The notes under the pieces were generated by a model that ran no database searches, was not told the origin of the DNA, and saw only the letters and a list, made by a program, of their open reading frames with translations. 64,000 nt of DNA from contig CM060184.1 of the NCBI GenBank assembly GCA_030549335.1, positions 42,869,909 through 42,933,908 of the forward strand. The letters run 5' to 3'. Positions 11,190 through 23,314 of the stretch are shown here, one piece after another. The DNA comes from Pontederia crassipes (Eukaryota > Streptophyta > Magnoliopsida > Commelinales > Pontederiaceae). Position 1 is the first letter of the stretch; each line of letters starts with the position of its first letter. A program made the translations under genes and the position numbers.

Positions 11190-14100
11190 TGCAAGGAAGA
11201 CTCTTCAACCTGGAAGAGGATGCCCAGCAGAATGACGCTGACATCATTTGAGGTACACTCTGTATCGCTAAGCTACCTACTATAGTCTTATTTGATTCTA
11301 GAACCATCCATTCTTTCATATCAGAAGAGTGTGCTATAACCTTGGAGTTACCTGCTATGAATCTAGAAATTAGTATGACTATTCTTACCCCACAAAGGAC
11401 ACTATGGACTACTAGACACCTACCTGAGGTATTAGTAGAAATTAATAAAAAGAACTTTCCTGCTAACTTGATCATAATACCCATGAGGGATTATGACGTC
11501 ATACTGGACATGGACTGGCTGACTTGTCACGATGCTTCCATCATGTGCAAGCAAAAGAAAGTGGTGATAGGAGCAAATATTAAAGAAAAAGTCATAGTTA
11601 GAGGTATACACCGGAAAGAACCCAAGGTCATAGTATCAGCAATGAAGGCTCAAAAACTCCTTAAGCAAGGTTGTAAAGGATTTCTGGCAAGCGTGATGAA
11701 AATTGAAGCTCCTACAAAGACTCCACAAGACATAAACATCGTAAGAGAATTTCCAGACGTGTTCCCTGAAGATGTAAGTGGTCTACCGCCAAAGAGAGAT
11801 ATTGACTTCCACATCGAGCTCGTACTAGGCACAGCTCCAATTTCCAAGGCTCCGTATCGTATGGCACCTGCAGAGATGAAAGAACTGAAGACTCAAATTC
11901 AAGAGCTATTGGATAAGGGTTTCATCAGGCCTAGTGTCTCACCATGGGGCGCTCTGGTCCTTTTTGTCAAGAAGAATGATGGATCAATGAGGCTGTGCAT
12001 AGATTATCGAATGCTCAACAAAATCACGATAAAGAATAAGTACCCCTTCCTCGCATTGACGACTTGTTTGATCAGCTCGCCAATGCTCAAGTATTCTCCA
12101 AAATTGATATGCGAAGCGGTTACCATCAGCTCAGAGTAGCAGAGGAGGACATTCCGAAGATGGCTTTCAGATCACGGTATGGGCATTACAAATTTTTGGT
12201 TATGCCGTTTGGTTTGACTAACGCTCAAGCAGCATTTATGGACCTGATGAATCAGACGTTCAACGAACATCTCGACAAGTTCGTGATCTCTTTGTGGATG
12301 ACATTCTCATCTATTCATCCAGTGTGGAACAACACAAGGAACATCTAAGGATTGTTTTGGAAACATTGCGTGAGAAGAAGTTGTATGTGGAGTTCTCCAA
12401 ATGTGAATTTTGGATGGACCAAATGATGTTCCTTGGGCATATTATTTCCAAAGATGGGATTTCAGTGGACGCAGCCAAGGTTGAGGCAGTGTCAAATTGG
12501 ACTCAACCGAAGAACATCTCAGAGATCAGAAGTTTCCTCAGTTTGGCAGGGTACTATAAAAGATTCATCAAAGATTTTTCCAGACTAGCACTACCGTTCA
12601 CCATGCTCACCAGGAAAGGCAAAAAATTTATTTGGTCCACAAAGTGTGAAGAAAGCTTTCAGGAGCTGAAGAAGCGGCTGACTTCTGCACCTATACTCAC
12701 ACTACCATCAGGCAGTGGTGGATATGTAATCTACAATGACACTAGCGGCACAGGACTGGGATGTGTCTTGATGCAACACGGAACAGTGGTAGCTTATGCA
12801 TCAAGACAGTTGAAGAAACATGAGGTCAACTACCCTACACCTGATCTCGAGCTAGCAGTTGTAGTCTTTGCTCTCAAGCTCTAGCGACACTATCTGTATG
12901 GGGAACAGCTCGTAGTGTACACAGACCATAAGAGTTTGAAATATGTGTTCACACAGAGAGATCTAAACATGCGCCAGAGACGATAGATGGAATTCCTGAA
13001 GGACTACGAGTTCGCCATCAACTATCATCCAGGGAAGGTGAACTCAGTAGCTGATGCCCTCAGTCGGAAGTGGGAAGGCTCAGTGGCCTTCATGCGCCTC
13101 CGACAATATGAGATTATGGAAGAACTCTTCAAGTGGACTCCACAGGTAACACCTAATGACTCGCTCATGATGATGCAGCGGATCGAGCCCGATCTTATTA
13201 GACAGATCATTGCAGCCCAAGTCGAAGACCTCGATTATCAGTCCATGATGATTAAGACAAGTTTGGAGGGCAAGAATTTCAGCATCTCATCAGATGGTGG
13301 CATTCGGTACCGCGATTGACTATGGGTACCGAACAACTCAGCACTACGACGAGAAGTCTTGGATGAATGCCACAAGTCTGAATTCACTATCCATCCTAGG
13401 AGTACAAAGATGTACAAAGATGTACAGAGAAGTTTCTGGTGGCCTGACATGAAGAAGGAAATAGCAGAGTACGTGTCCAGATGCATAGTCTGCCAACAAG
13501 TAAAAGTGGAGCACTAGAAACCGCAAGGCATCCTGAAGAGTCTCAGGATTTCCCAATGGAAATGGGAGGAAATCGCTATGGATTTCATCTCAGGCCTCCC
13601 TCGGACATAGAAGGGGCATGATGTCATTTGGGTAGTAGTAGATCGACTTACTAAATCGGCCCACTTCCTACCCATCAAGGTAAAGCAATCATTGGATAGC
13701 CTAATGGATCTGTATGTGTAGGAGATAGTCAAACTCCATGGAATTCCCTCAGTCATCGTGTCCGATAGAGATCCAAGGTTCACCGCCAGATTTTGGAAAA
13801 GTTTACAGAATGCTTTCGGTACAAGGCTGCATTATAGTACGGCGTTTCACCCACAGACTGATGGCCAAACTGAACGAACGATCCAAACACTAGAAGACAT
13901 GCTTCGAGCATGTGCCGTGGACTAGCATGGTAATTGGGACAACCATCTGCCTCTTATTGAGTTCTCGTACAACAACAGCTACCACGCAAGCATAGAAATG
14001 TCTCCGTTTGAAACTCTGTATGGCAAACCATGTCATTCTCCGACATGCTAGGGAGAAGTCGGCGAAAGAAAGCTACCGACAAGAAAAACGAGAGCACGCG

Positions 14101-14577
14101 TTCAAGGCCGGTGAACAAGTCTTACTCAAAGTCTCACCAACTAAGGGCGTAATGAGATTTAGCAAGAAAGGGAAATTGAGCCCAAGGTATGTGGGTCCCT
14201 TTGAAATTTATATATGATTTGTGACTCGGCATGCAGGTTGGTGTTTCCCCCAGCATACGCTAGAGTGCATAACGTCTTTCACATCTCGTTGCTCCAGAAA
14301 TACAAACACGACTACGCCAATGTAATCCAAATTAAGGAGCCGAACCTCAAGGAGGATTTAACATACGAGGAGCAACCCCTAAAGATACTGGAGTACGAAG
14401 AAGTCCAAAGAGGAAAGAAGACAGTGACATTAGTCAAGGTGGCGTGGAAACACCATCAAGGCAAAGAGGCCACGTGGGAATTAGAGTCAGAGATGAGAGA
14501 GAAGTTTCCTATACTATTCGGTAAGCCTTTACTTTCATCTAAATTCGAGGACGAATTTCTTTTTAAGGTGATAATAA
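11190..14577 (+). pseudogene. Pol of chromovirus element 1 (PR-RT-RNaseH-IN-chromodomain), broken
   Basis: Domains run in Ty3/gypsy order. Protease is near 11280-11570, with the active site reading LFDSR instead of LFDSG. Reverse transcriptase spans 11740-12560, with the catalytic FVDD intact at 12291-12302. RNase H is at about 12690-13070, the integrase zinc region near 13360-13500, and the integrase core at 13560-13890 with the D, D and E motifs MDFI, VSDRD and QTDGQTE. A C-terminal chromodomain lies near 14390-14510 (VAWKHHQGKEATWELE). Frameshifts near 12060 and 12300 and several stops (for example in 12880-13000 and 13510-13930) inactivate it. The chromodomain places it among chromoviruses, Tekay/Del-like. 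In the family such domains steer integration to heterochromatin. It is followed directly by a PPT-like AAGGTGATAATAA and the 3' LTR. Confidence 0.9.
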
Positions 14578-14761
14578 TGTAATGACCAGCTCATTACTCT
14601 CTCTCCTCTCTATTTTTAAAAACTAAAATTTGGAATTTAAAAAAATAAAAAATAATAATAATGTGGGACGAGAGAATGTGCGGCCAAGAAGTATAAGGGA
14701 GGGAGTGAGGTGGACTCCTCTCCCCCCTTTTCCCCATCTGTCGTCATAGCCGCAACCCCCC

Positions 14762-14793
<32 letters not shown>

Positions 14794-16849
14794 CTTCTTC
14801 TCCGACGAACCGATGAACGGACGAAGCGAGCAAGGATGACTCAACGAGTAGATACCTCAACGCGTTCATGAAGGCCGAGCACATGTCTCCACCTGCCATG
14901 GATGACCGAAAGTCAAACGGACCACCAACAGCGACTCTAGCAAACTTTCCATGACAAACTGAGGTACCGTAGATGTATAAAATCCCTAGATGAAGAAATG
15001 TAGATCGAATGTCACGCATTTTGATTCAATTATGACATAGAGATACGTAGGAACAATTTTCATATTGTATGTGTCGAGATTTAATGATCGGAGGTCAACC
15101 GAAAATGAAAATTTTGACCTGCGACTCTGTTCTGCGCGAAGAATCGGTCCACTGATTTCACCATATCGGTCGAACGATCTTCGTCATGCCATGTCGTAAT
15201 TCAAGGCCGATAGACCAACCCAAATATCGATCGACCGATCCGGCAGAGGCTGTCAAAGCCATTCGTGCAAATCGGGTGACCGATCTCCGAGAACCGGTCG
15301 ACCGATCCTGCGACCTCCCGACGCACAGCTACCGGCCGATCGGTTCTATGCAAGGTGAACGGACCGACGAATTTCGATCGATCAACCGGTCCAATGATAT
15401 CGGTCGATCGATTCTGCATTAACGATCGACCGGTCCTTTTACAAAATGAATTTCAAACTTAATAGAAATGACAAAAATGCCCTTGAGAGATTAGGGCCAC
15501 CATAACTCGGCCCAAATCTCGACTGGCCCATTTAAGGCCTTGTCCCACATCGTAAGAAGTGTAACGGGCTTTTCCTACAAGAAGGGGACTAGACTTTACC
15601 CCCTTCTCTGAATATTGATTCCAAATCCCATCACTGTTAAAGAAGATAAGTAAAGTAAAGATAAAAGAATGGGATAGCTATGTGTTGTTCAGAGTAGAGA
15701 TCAGAGTATTGTATAGTGGAGGGGCAGGTAGCTGCACTGAGGAGACAGTGTATTTATCGGTATTAACTACCACTGCTCCTGGACCACATGCCCTCTTCCA
15801 CCTGTGCTCCGAATAAGGGTGACGCATCGAACGCACTCTTCCCCCACGGGGTATATGGATTATATTGCTTTATACCAGAGGGACAGGTAGCTCAGCTGAG
15901 GAGACAGTGAACCTACAGGTCCGTAACGATCACTGTTTCTGGGGTGCAGATCATCTCCCGCATGTATTCCGAAAAGGTTATGCCTGGGCATACACCTTTC
16001 CTTTCATGGGCACCTTGGCAACATATGGTATAGAGACACCTCTAACTTCCCAACTAACTAAAGTCGAGCTCGCATAAGATAACGAACATCAAAGACCTTA
16101 TAGTAGTATAAAAGACGTAGTACCACACAGAGCATAACAGAGTATAGTATTGAATAACATAGTATGGTAATGAACAGAGTAAAGTATTGTAAAGTATGGT
16201 ATTGTACAAGGTATTGTTAAAGTAAAGGATAAAGTACAGAACTGTATATGTATGGTCCATAACCTATAGAGACCAATGTATTGGAACCAATGAATAAAGT
16301 AACTATTTATTGATCATCGTTTATCAGTATAGATTTCATCATATTATCATTTCATTGTTTATGACTCTATGTGTACTGGACATTAGCTTACGGGCATTCC
16401 ATGCCCCTGCTTTGGGATTTTGCAGGTGAGAACCCTGCATAAAGAGGTTGTGGAAGATGCAGAGCTTCGGAATGGCGGCACATGACTTGCTACAAAATCA
16501 CAGCTTTCCGCCTTTTAATTCTGCATTTTGAATTATCTGACTTTGTATATATGAGATACTTGAATTTCCCTTTTCAGCCTTGTATATGTTGATATTTCCT
16601 AAAACTATTCGAACTATCTGTGTTTCCTTATTTTTCTTGAATTATCTCATGTCATGTGACATCCTTTGATTTTCAACGATATCTCTTCCGCATTCTCATT
16701 CCATTATTATTTTCCTATCATTTCTATTGCCACGTGGGTCATATGTTGATTGGTCAAAGTCAAAGTCAAAGTAGTCATAGACAGTGAAGCGCTCTCTTGG
16801 TCAGTCTGACTGCTAGCGTGGCAAGAGGACTGATTTTGGGGGCGTTACA
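14578..16849 (+). mobile_element. 3' LTR of chromovirus element 1
   Basis: It begins TGTAATGACC just after the PPT-like tract that follows pol, and ends GGCGTTACA. It contains a (CTT)n leader (14764-14801), a palindrome cluster related to ATCGGTCGACCGAT (15143-15438), an imperfect duplication (15720-15850 against 15885-15990), a hairpin GGGCAT/ATGCCC (16392-16397 and 16401-16406) and repeated GTCAA (W-box-like) near 16753-16770. It resembles the LTRs of element 2 in ends, motif order and palindromes. No matching 5' LTR is present. The sequence directly after it (16850 on) is the interior of another LTR, so a deletion or rearrangement has joined the two. Confidence 0.8.
15143..15438. repeat. 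Palindrome cluster ATCGGTCGACCGAT type in the element 1 LTR
   Basis: About ten variants of the 14-bp palindrome family are packed in 300 bp, such as ATCGGTCGATCGAT, GATCGACCGGTCC and AACCGGTCGACCGATC. The segment is far richer in CG dinucleotides than its surroundings. Confidence 0.8.
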
Positions 16850-18572
16850 CTTTATCATAAACTTGAGCTATCATTCATCAATTAATCTTAGTTACTTGCA
16901 CGGATCCAGAGTGCAAGATTTTCCAGTTATAGTATGTAAAGGTCATGCATGCCATGATATCCTATTGATACTATATGCGATGCATCATTTATCATCATAA
17001 TAACATAACATTTAAATACGCCATGAACTATATCATGATCCCACATAGCACTTACATTCATTCTTCATATAATATTCGTGAAACATAAACATTATGTCAT
17101 ACCTGCTTAACTTCATGCCCATTATCTGCAAGTACTATTCAATAGAAATTTGCATTCATATCATTCATCACATACATGACATAACATATCACTTTATTTC
17201 AATTTCATTGTCATGTACATTCTAGGAGTTTCTTCATAACTCCTTAATCCTTCTTGACTTTTTCATACTTTACATCTTCTCGGAGTTGCTTTATAATCCT
17301 TTGGATCTTCTTTTATTCTTGTTTTATTCTTTTTTTTCTTTATTATATGATCCTTCATGTGTCATCTTCATCCTTCATCTTTATCACATAATAACAACTT
17401 GACTTTCATTTTGTATCATAAGTCATATTTAGGAACACACACATCATAATAGTGAAGAAATTTATTCCTAATCATCTTTAGAAATACACACACTTTATGA
17501 TGAGGGACATTGTTCCTTGAAAAGTACATACACAGATGCAAAACTTTACTTCTCGGACGTAGGTTCTCTCGAAGTACATACATAAGTGTAGGATTTTACT
17601 TTTCATTTCACTTCATCAGCATCATCTTAACATTCTTTCTTTGTCATAAGATACTTTAAGTTCACTTTCATTCTTACTTTATCTTATAACATCTTTAATC
17701 TTAACATAGTTGAACGAATCATATCACATTGGCTAGCTAGGCCACATCCTTGGGAACACACACATCATAATAGTGAGAGACTTTGTTCCAATGAATATGC
17801 ACATATAATAGTGAGGGACTTTATTCCGAAGAATACGCACACTATAATAATAAAGGACTATATTCCTGGGAATGCGCACACTTTCTGATGAGGGACTTTG
17901 TTTCCTGAGAAGCACATACACAAATGCAGGACTTTACTTTGCGGACTTAGGTCCTCTCGAAATACATACATAGGTGCAGGACTTTGCTTCTCAACATTGA
18001 TGAGTGAGACATTCTTCTTCAACTTTAGGTGCATTATGATTTGCAATACATTAATCATTCTTCATATTTTAGCCTAATTATGGCTGAACATACATTTCTT
18101 ATATCTAGCTGTCATATATATTCATCAAGCATCAATCTATAGCATAAATACTTTGAAAATAAATTTAAATTTATCATGTTCTTCTTTCGTTCGGTCATGG
18201 CCATGATGGAGTGGCCACGTCCGTGACCGTGCTGTGAAACAATCTTATTTCGCTTTTAAGTCTTGGTCACGGCCGTGCCAATTACTGCCATGGTCGTGCC
18301 CCTCCCTGGAACGCCCTTGTCATAGTCGTGTTGCTTTGATCACGACCGTGAGAGAGGATTTTTCTCATCTGCGAGAATAATATGACCTGTCCGTAATTTT
18401 TTCCCTTCATGACATATTTTTTCCCTTTAGGTTGTATTAGGTTCGCACCAGAAAATACTAGCAGCCCATTTTTTTGCCCTATTACCCAACAGCCTCCAAC
18501 TCGTATTCAGCTCGCGTCTTGCACATTTTTCAATAAAACTTTGGAAAAATGCAATACAAAGCATCCTAAAGG

Positions 18573-18577
18573 TTCTA
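18573..18577 (+). repeat. Target-site duplication TTCTA (left copy)
   Basis: LTR C reads continuously 'AAAGGTTCTAGGTCTGATC' at this point. LTR D is broken after TTCTA and resumes with TTCTA at 21485-21489. Confidence 0.85.
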
Positions 18578-21484
18578 TGTCATGTCCCTGATTTAAACCG
18601 CAGTTTAAACCTTCGCAACTCATTATGGACGATTAGATAAAATTGTGAAAGATTGCGAAAACGTGATGAATGATTTATTTTAATATAAGAATAAAAATAT
18701 CACTAACAAATCATACAACTTATGATGATCATCTTATAGCATAACAATTTTCTTAAGTTTTACATTTTACTAAATGCTTTTGTCTTCTTACAAAATACAA
18801 ATAATGCATATGAATTATACATAACCAAATCCCTCGACATCCTAATAAAATGACACGAGAGACATACTTCTTCTCAATGTCTTACCACCAAGGGTGTTTG
18901 AACCCCTTCTAAGATTATCTCTTCACATGATCTTCAAACAGCTATAATCTCAAAAATATCAGAAATAATATTATGAGCAAAAATAGCTCAGTAAGTTGAT
19001 AACTCATAAGCTATGTATTACCATCTAATAAATTTGGGGAGACATAAAAATATATGCATTAATCATAATATCAAAATCAATATTTTCATACACTTAATAA
19101 ATACATATATAACATTCCAATCACAAACATTACACTTAATTTGCAATCATTGTCATTTAAACATATCAAACATGTGTATGCAATGCAACACTCTCATATG
19201 TATGCATGCATCACTAACTGGCCAGTGGTCGGTAGGTGGACTCTAGAGGTGGCTCCCATCGTGATCAGCGATGTAACACTTAACTTCATTCTACCTCATC
19301 CCTTTGGAGGACCATATCATATAGCGATAGGTGGGTTCTAAAGGTGGCCCCTATAGATTCTAGAGGTGGCCCCCATCGCGACTACTCGGATGTGACATTT
19401 AGCTATGCATGACACTTAGCTCCAGCTTATCTCATCTTATTATCGGGGAACAAAATGATGAATTAGACTCTAGAAGTGGCTCTCATCGTGATCAGCAATG
19501 TAACACTTAACTCCAACCATCATATATGCAGATGCACATGCATAATTCATCATATAACAATTTCATATCTCAATATCAAAAGATGAATTATATCAAATAA
19601 TATTTCAAATGGAACAAGATTGCACTTCTCGTAATCCATTCATATCATATCACATATGTTTTTCAAATGTGCAATCATACAATCATTCAAATATACTTTT
19701 TATAATTGCATTTATCGAAATCAATTCATAACATATCCAAAACATATTTATTAATATCATAATCAATGTCACACCAAATTCAAAAGAGGTGAATACATAG
19801 AGTAGGAGAAATCAACTTACCTATAAGAGCTACCAAAAGGTTTTTCCTTTCCTTTTTCACTACTTTACTCTTCTACTCCTATACAATAATAATAAGAAAC
19901 ACATCACTTCTATGATATGAACATAAACATATCACACATGAAACATAATTAATTGAAGAGGTACATGACCCTTATATTTACTCTTATAATTTAAGTAACT
20001 ATTTATTACAAGAGTTGACCTACTATTAAGACAGATTGTATATATAACAAAAGAAAATTCATATATGCTTGAATTGATAACCAAATTTGTTCATTCCATT
20101 TTTTCTTACTTCCTGGTTATTAATATGTTAATCTATAAAAGTTTCGGACTTATTTCCTTATGGTTTGCTCACAGGAAAATCAAGAATCAACCTAACTTCC
20201 AGGGTATTTTTTTTTGTTCTAATAGACTGAGTGACCTTAATTGTACTATTTATATAAAATAACAAACAGGTCAAATTTGGATAAATTAAATTTTATATAA
20301 ACATAGACTTCATAGGATGCACCTTACAAAATTTCTTAAATTTATATCTATTTGTACTGAGCACAATAAATTTAACAAATACTAACACAATCTACCCTAT
20401 GTTTCATCTTGAGTGAGGCTCGGTAAAACATTTATAACTTTCCCTAAAGATATCATTTTCGATTGATTTCAATTTTCAATGAAACCTAACATCATTGCAT
20501 ATCAAATAATTATATGACATATTGAATTTAATACATAATTTAGAAAATCGGGTAACAGTTTCGATGGACAGAGTGATAGTACCTGAAAGATAATAACATA
20601 ACTTTCTCCACGGACGTCATATTAACTTGATTCCAAAACTCAATGAAAGTAGACTCAGAGCATAGTAAATTTCATAATTTCTGACCTAAGGTATGCAAAT
20701 CATCGACTAAACTTTTGGAAATGGTTTAATTATACCTAGGTTTTATTCTTCTTCCTCGTGAACATACCACAAGTTAGAAATCTAATCCCTTCTTCCTTCT
20801 CCAATTTCCTTCAATAAAAGCACATGATCCTTTTCTTCCACTTGGATTTTCAGATGGAGTGGTAAAAGGATAGAAATATGTGTTAAAGCATACAATGAGT
20901 GGATGATAAGGAAGAAGAAATCGACTTTTTAAGTCGGCCAACTTGGAGTTGTGAATTGCCCTTGTAGTTGACAATATTTACATGTAATTGCCATTTAAAT
21001 AAATGATTTTGCCTTTTTTTCTTTTATTTATTTACTGTCTTTTCCTTTTATTTATTTATTTATTTATTCATTTACTTAAGACATTACATGTAAATAAGAA
21101 ACTACCACCATTTGAATTCAAATAAAATATTTATAAAAATAAATAACCAAGGAATTGAATCTAATTTTTTGTCCGAAGAACAAAAATCATAATTTTACAT
21201 ATTTTCGATTTTACATCTATGTTTTACCTAAGTAAAACACCTCCTAAAAATTGTTAAAAATTACATCTATAATTATTTGATAAATAGGAACAAATACCGG
21301 GACTTTAATTTTCTTAATTCTAATATTTTTATAGATCATGTTTTCATGTCATGAACGAATTTTCGCCAAATTTCAGCGATCAAACACTATGAGTTATAAT
21401 TCATGCCTTAACACATATACCAATTTTTTTTATCAATAATATGATATAATATTAACCCATGTGAATTAAATTTGGAATATTACA
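18578..21484. mobile_element. Solo-LTR-like insertion E nested in LTR D
   Basis: It starts TGTCATGTCC and ends AATATTACA (TG...CA), with TTCTA on both sides. Comparison with LTR C proves that it is an insertion. It is 2907 bp with no coding domain, PBS or PPT that I can see, so a solo LTR of a different family is the best reading; orientation is not settled. It holds a short internal repeat: 'CTAGAGGTGGC(T/C)CCCATCG' and a 'GATCAGC(G/A)ATGTAACACTTAACT' phrase recur at about 19228-19290, 19350-19390 and 19465-19515. Confidence 0.75.
19225..19520. repeat. Short internal repeats in insertion E
   Basis: Three to four diverged copies of a phrase around CTAGAGGTGGCTCCCATCG, paired with GATCAGCGATGTAACACTTA, occur in 300 bp. 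Confidence 0.65.
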
Positions 21485-21489
21485 TTCTA
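21485..21489 (+). repeat. Target-site duplication TTCTA (right copy)
   Basis: Identical to 18573-18577; LTR D continues directly after it. Confidence 0.85.
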
Positions 21490-21997
21490 GATCTGATCTA
21501 TATATCAATAGGCATCAACATATGAAATCATCCGTTCTTTCAAATCTAGGATTCATCCTAGATCTCACGACATGGAACCCTAGCATAAGAATCTAACATA
21601 GAAATTCAAAAGCATGAATCACATGTGAAAACCTTCCATATCTAATGCATATTATATGACCCTCAATCACAATCCCTACCAAGAACTAGGGTGTCCTTGG
21701 TTCTCTCAATCTACACATACAAACATTGAGAGGGGAGAGAGGGGTTAGATGTCCTTTAAATACCTATGATCATGTTCTTCTTCAATGGTAATCCTCTTTC
21801 CTTTGTCCATGTCCTCTTCCTCTTTGCCCTCTTCTTCTTCCTCGTTCTCTTCCCTTTTCCTTCTCCTAGATTGTAGCCATCACGTGGGAGAAATAAGAAA
21901 AAATATGAGAGGGAGGGTTTGGAAGTTTTTATAAAGTCTAGCCTAGGGTTTTCTCCAAATGACTTAAATACCCCTATTCAAATATTGGGTTGTTACA

Positions 21998-22010
21998 TCC
22001 TTCCCCCCTT
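21998..22010 (-). promoter_or_regulatory. Polypurine tract of element 3
   Basis: Minus strand AAGGGGGGAAGGA lies directly before the 3' LTR. In LTR retrotransposons such a tract primes plus-strand DNA synthesis. Confidence 0.8.
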
Positions 22011-22189
22011 AAAAAATTCATCCTCGAATTTCAATCTTACTTATACACTCATACACTTTTCGTTATTATCGTTTACATTAATCAATTCATTGTGTAAGAC
22101 ATGAATGCGTGCAAAAACACATTGACATGTATAACATTAACATAATCATCAATACCTAAAGGTTTACCTTAGTTATCCTCATTCATGTC

Positions 22190-23162
22190 CTAAATCTCAT
22201 CAACCTCTATGGCGTGGACTCTACATGTAGCTCTCTGTTGTTCATTATTTTGTTTGTCGTTGCTCTTGTCCTTGTGACCATCACGCTTTTTTGGACAATC
22301 TTTAATGTAGTGCCCTATCTTTCCACATTGAAGACATGCCCCTAATTTCATACAACATTCTCCTGCATGAAACCTACGACAGTGTGGGCAAGGTGAATAT
22401 CCTTGTCCATCTCCATTTCTCTTATAAGGTTTAGAGTCCTCATTTCTTCTTTCTTGCCTTTGCTCCTTCTTAGATTCCTTACTTTGATCCTTTTCATATT
22501 TCTTTTGAGTGTCAATCTCTCTAGCTAATTTGGATGCTAAGGAATTGCCTTGGCCATGGTTTCAGGATCACCACACTTAACATTCATCCTAAGGTGAGGA
22601 TTTAGCTCATTCACAAAGTGGTTAACCCTTAATTCTTCATCCTCTTTCAAAGGGCTATACCTCTCAAATTCTAAAAACTTATTGAGGTATTCTTCCCTTG
22701 TTATAGATTCATGAATTCAGCTTGTTTATTCCCCCTTACATGAGGAGGGAGATAATGATTCATGAAGGCCTTCTTGAAGTCCCTCTAGGTAATCTCATAT
22801 TCGTCTTCAAATTGGGTCCTATTCACTGACTTCCACCAGTGACGTGCCTGGTCAACTAGCTGATGGGTAGCTAAGTTGACTCTGTGCCTTTCAGAGCAGT
22901 CCATGGCTCTAAATTTTTTTGTGATCATATCCAGCCAAGCCTCAGCCTTGTCTGGATCCCTGTCCCCATTGAAGATTAGGGGTTATAACTTCAGAAACCT
23001 TTCAATCCTTGAGCTTGAGCGACGAGAGTGTTTCGAGTCTGCATTTCTTTCCATAGCACAAGCCATACTGGTCATGCTTTCGATAAGCTCCATTCGACCT
23101 TCCAAAATATGGCCTCTAGATGAGCCTCCTTCCTCATCCTTGACATAACAATAATTAACCAT
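22190..23162 (-). pseudogene. Gag of element 3, the only coding region between its LTRs
   Basis: The minus-strand frame starts at ATG 23162 (MVNYCYVKDEEGG). It continues through a capsid region with DRDPDKAEAWLD and QARHWWKSVN, then two intact zinc knuckles (CPHCRRFHAGEC and CLQCGKIGHYIKDC, about 22385-22297), and ends at a natural stop, TAG 22192-22190. Internal stops (after FLKL and after EYEIT) and at least one frameshift break it. Only about 180 bp separate its stop from the PPT, and no protease, RT, RNase H or integrase is present. The layout LTR-PBS-gag-PPT-LTR matches plant non-autonomous Gag-only elements (TR-GAG type), which depend on another element's Pol. It could instead be a deletion product. 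Confidence 0.75.
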
Positions 23163-23300
23163 CCATTAGTTGGTCAATTATAAACACATATAAAAGGACA
23201 TAAACATTACATACTCTTATCCTTTGATGGCTGCTCATGACGGTTGCACATAGACTTAAACTTCTTAACACTACATTATTTAGACTTAGGTCCTAACTTG

Positions 23301-23312
23301 GCTCTAATACCA
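23301..23312 (-). promoter_or_regulatory. Primer-binding site of element 3
   Basis: Minus strand TGGTATTAGAGC differs by one base from TGGTATCAGAGC, the site complementary to the 3' end of initiator tRNA-Met. It lies 2 bp from the end of LTR C. Confidence 0.8.
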
Positions 23313-23314
23313 AC

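Larger units (their letters stand above)
16850..21997 (-). mobile_element. 3' LTR (D) of Gag-only element 3, truncated and interrupted
   Basis: 16850-18577 plus 21485-21997 align by eye with LTR C (23573-25407). About 250 bp matching the start of LTR C on the plus strand are missing because element 1's LTR abuts at 16849. The right edge ends TGTTACA at 21997, beside a PPT (21998-22010). On the minus strand it has a weak TATA-like stretch (about 21934), a donor-like motif (21764-21749), palindromes (18350-18196), tandem phrases (17400-18010) and a perfect stem-loop CTTGCAC/GTGCAAG (16895-16901 and 16911-16917). A separate LTR insertion sits inside at 18578-21484. Confidence 0.8.

Noticed and set aside
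17733-18058. Repetitive minus-strand frames (VRIPRN-like repeats) as a possible repeat protein
   Set aside because: They follow short tandem repeats in LTR D, lack a start context and are not conserved as frames in LTR C.
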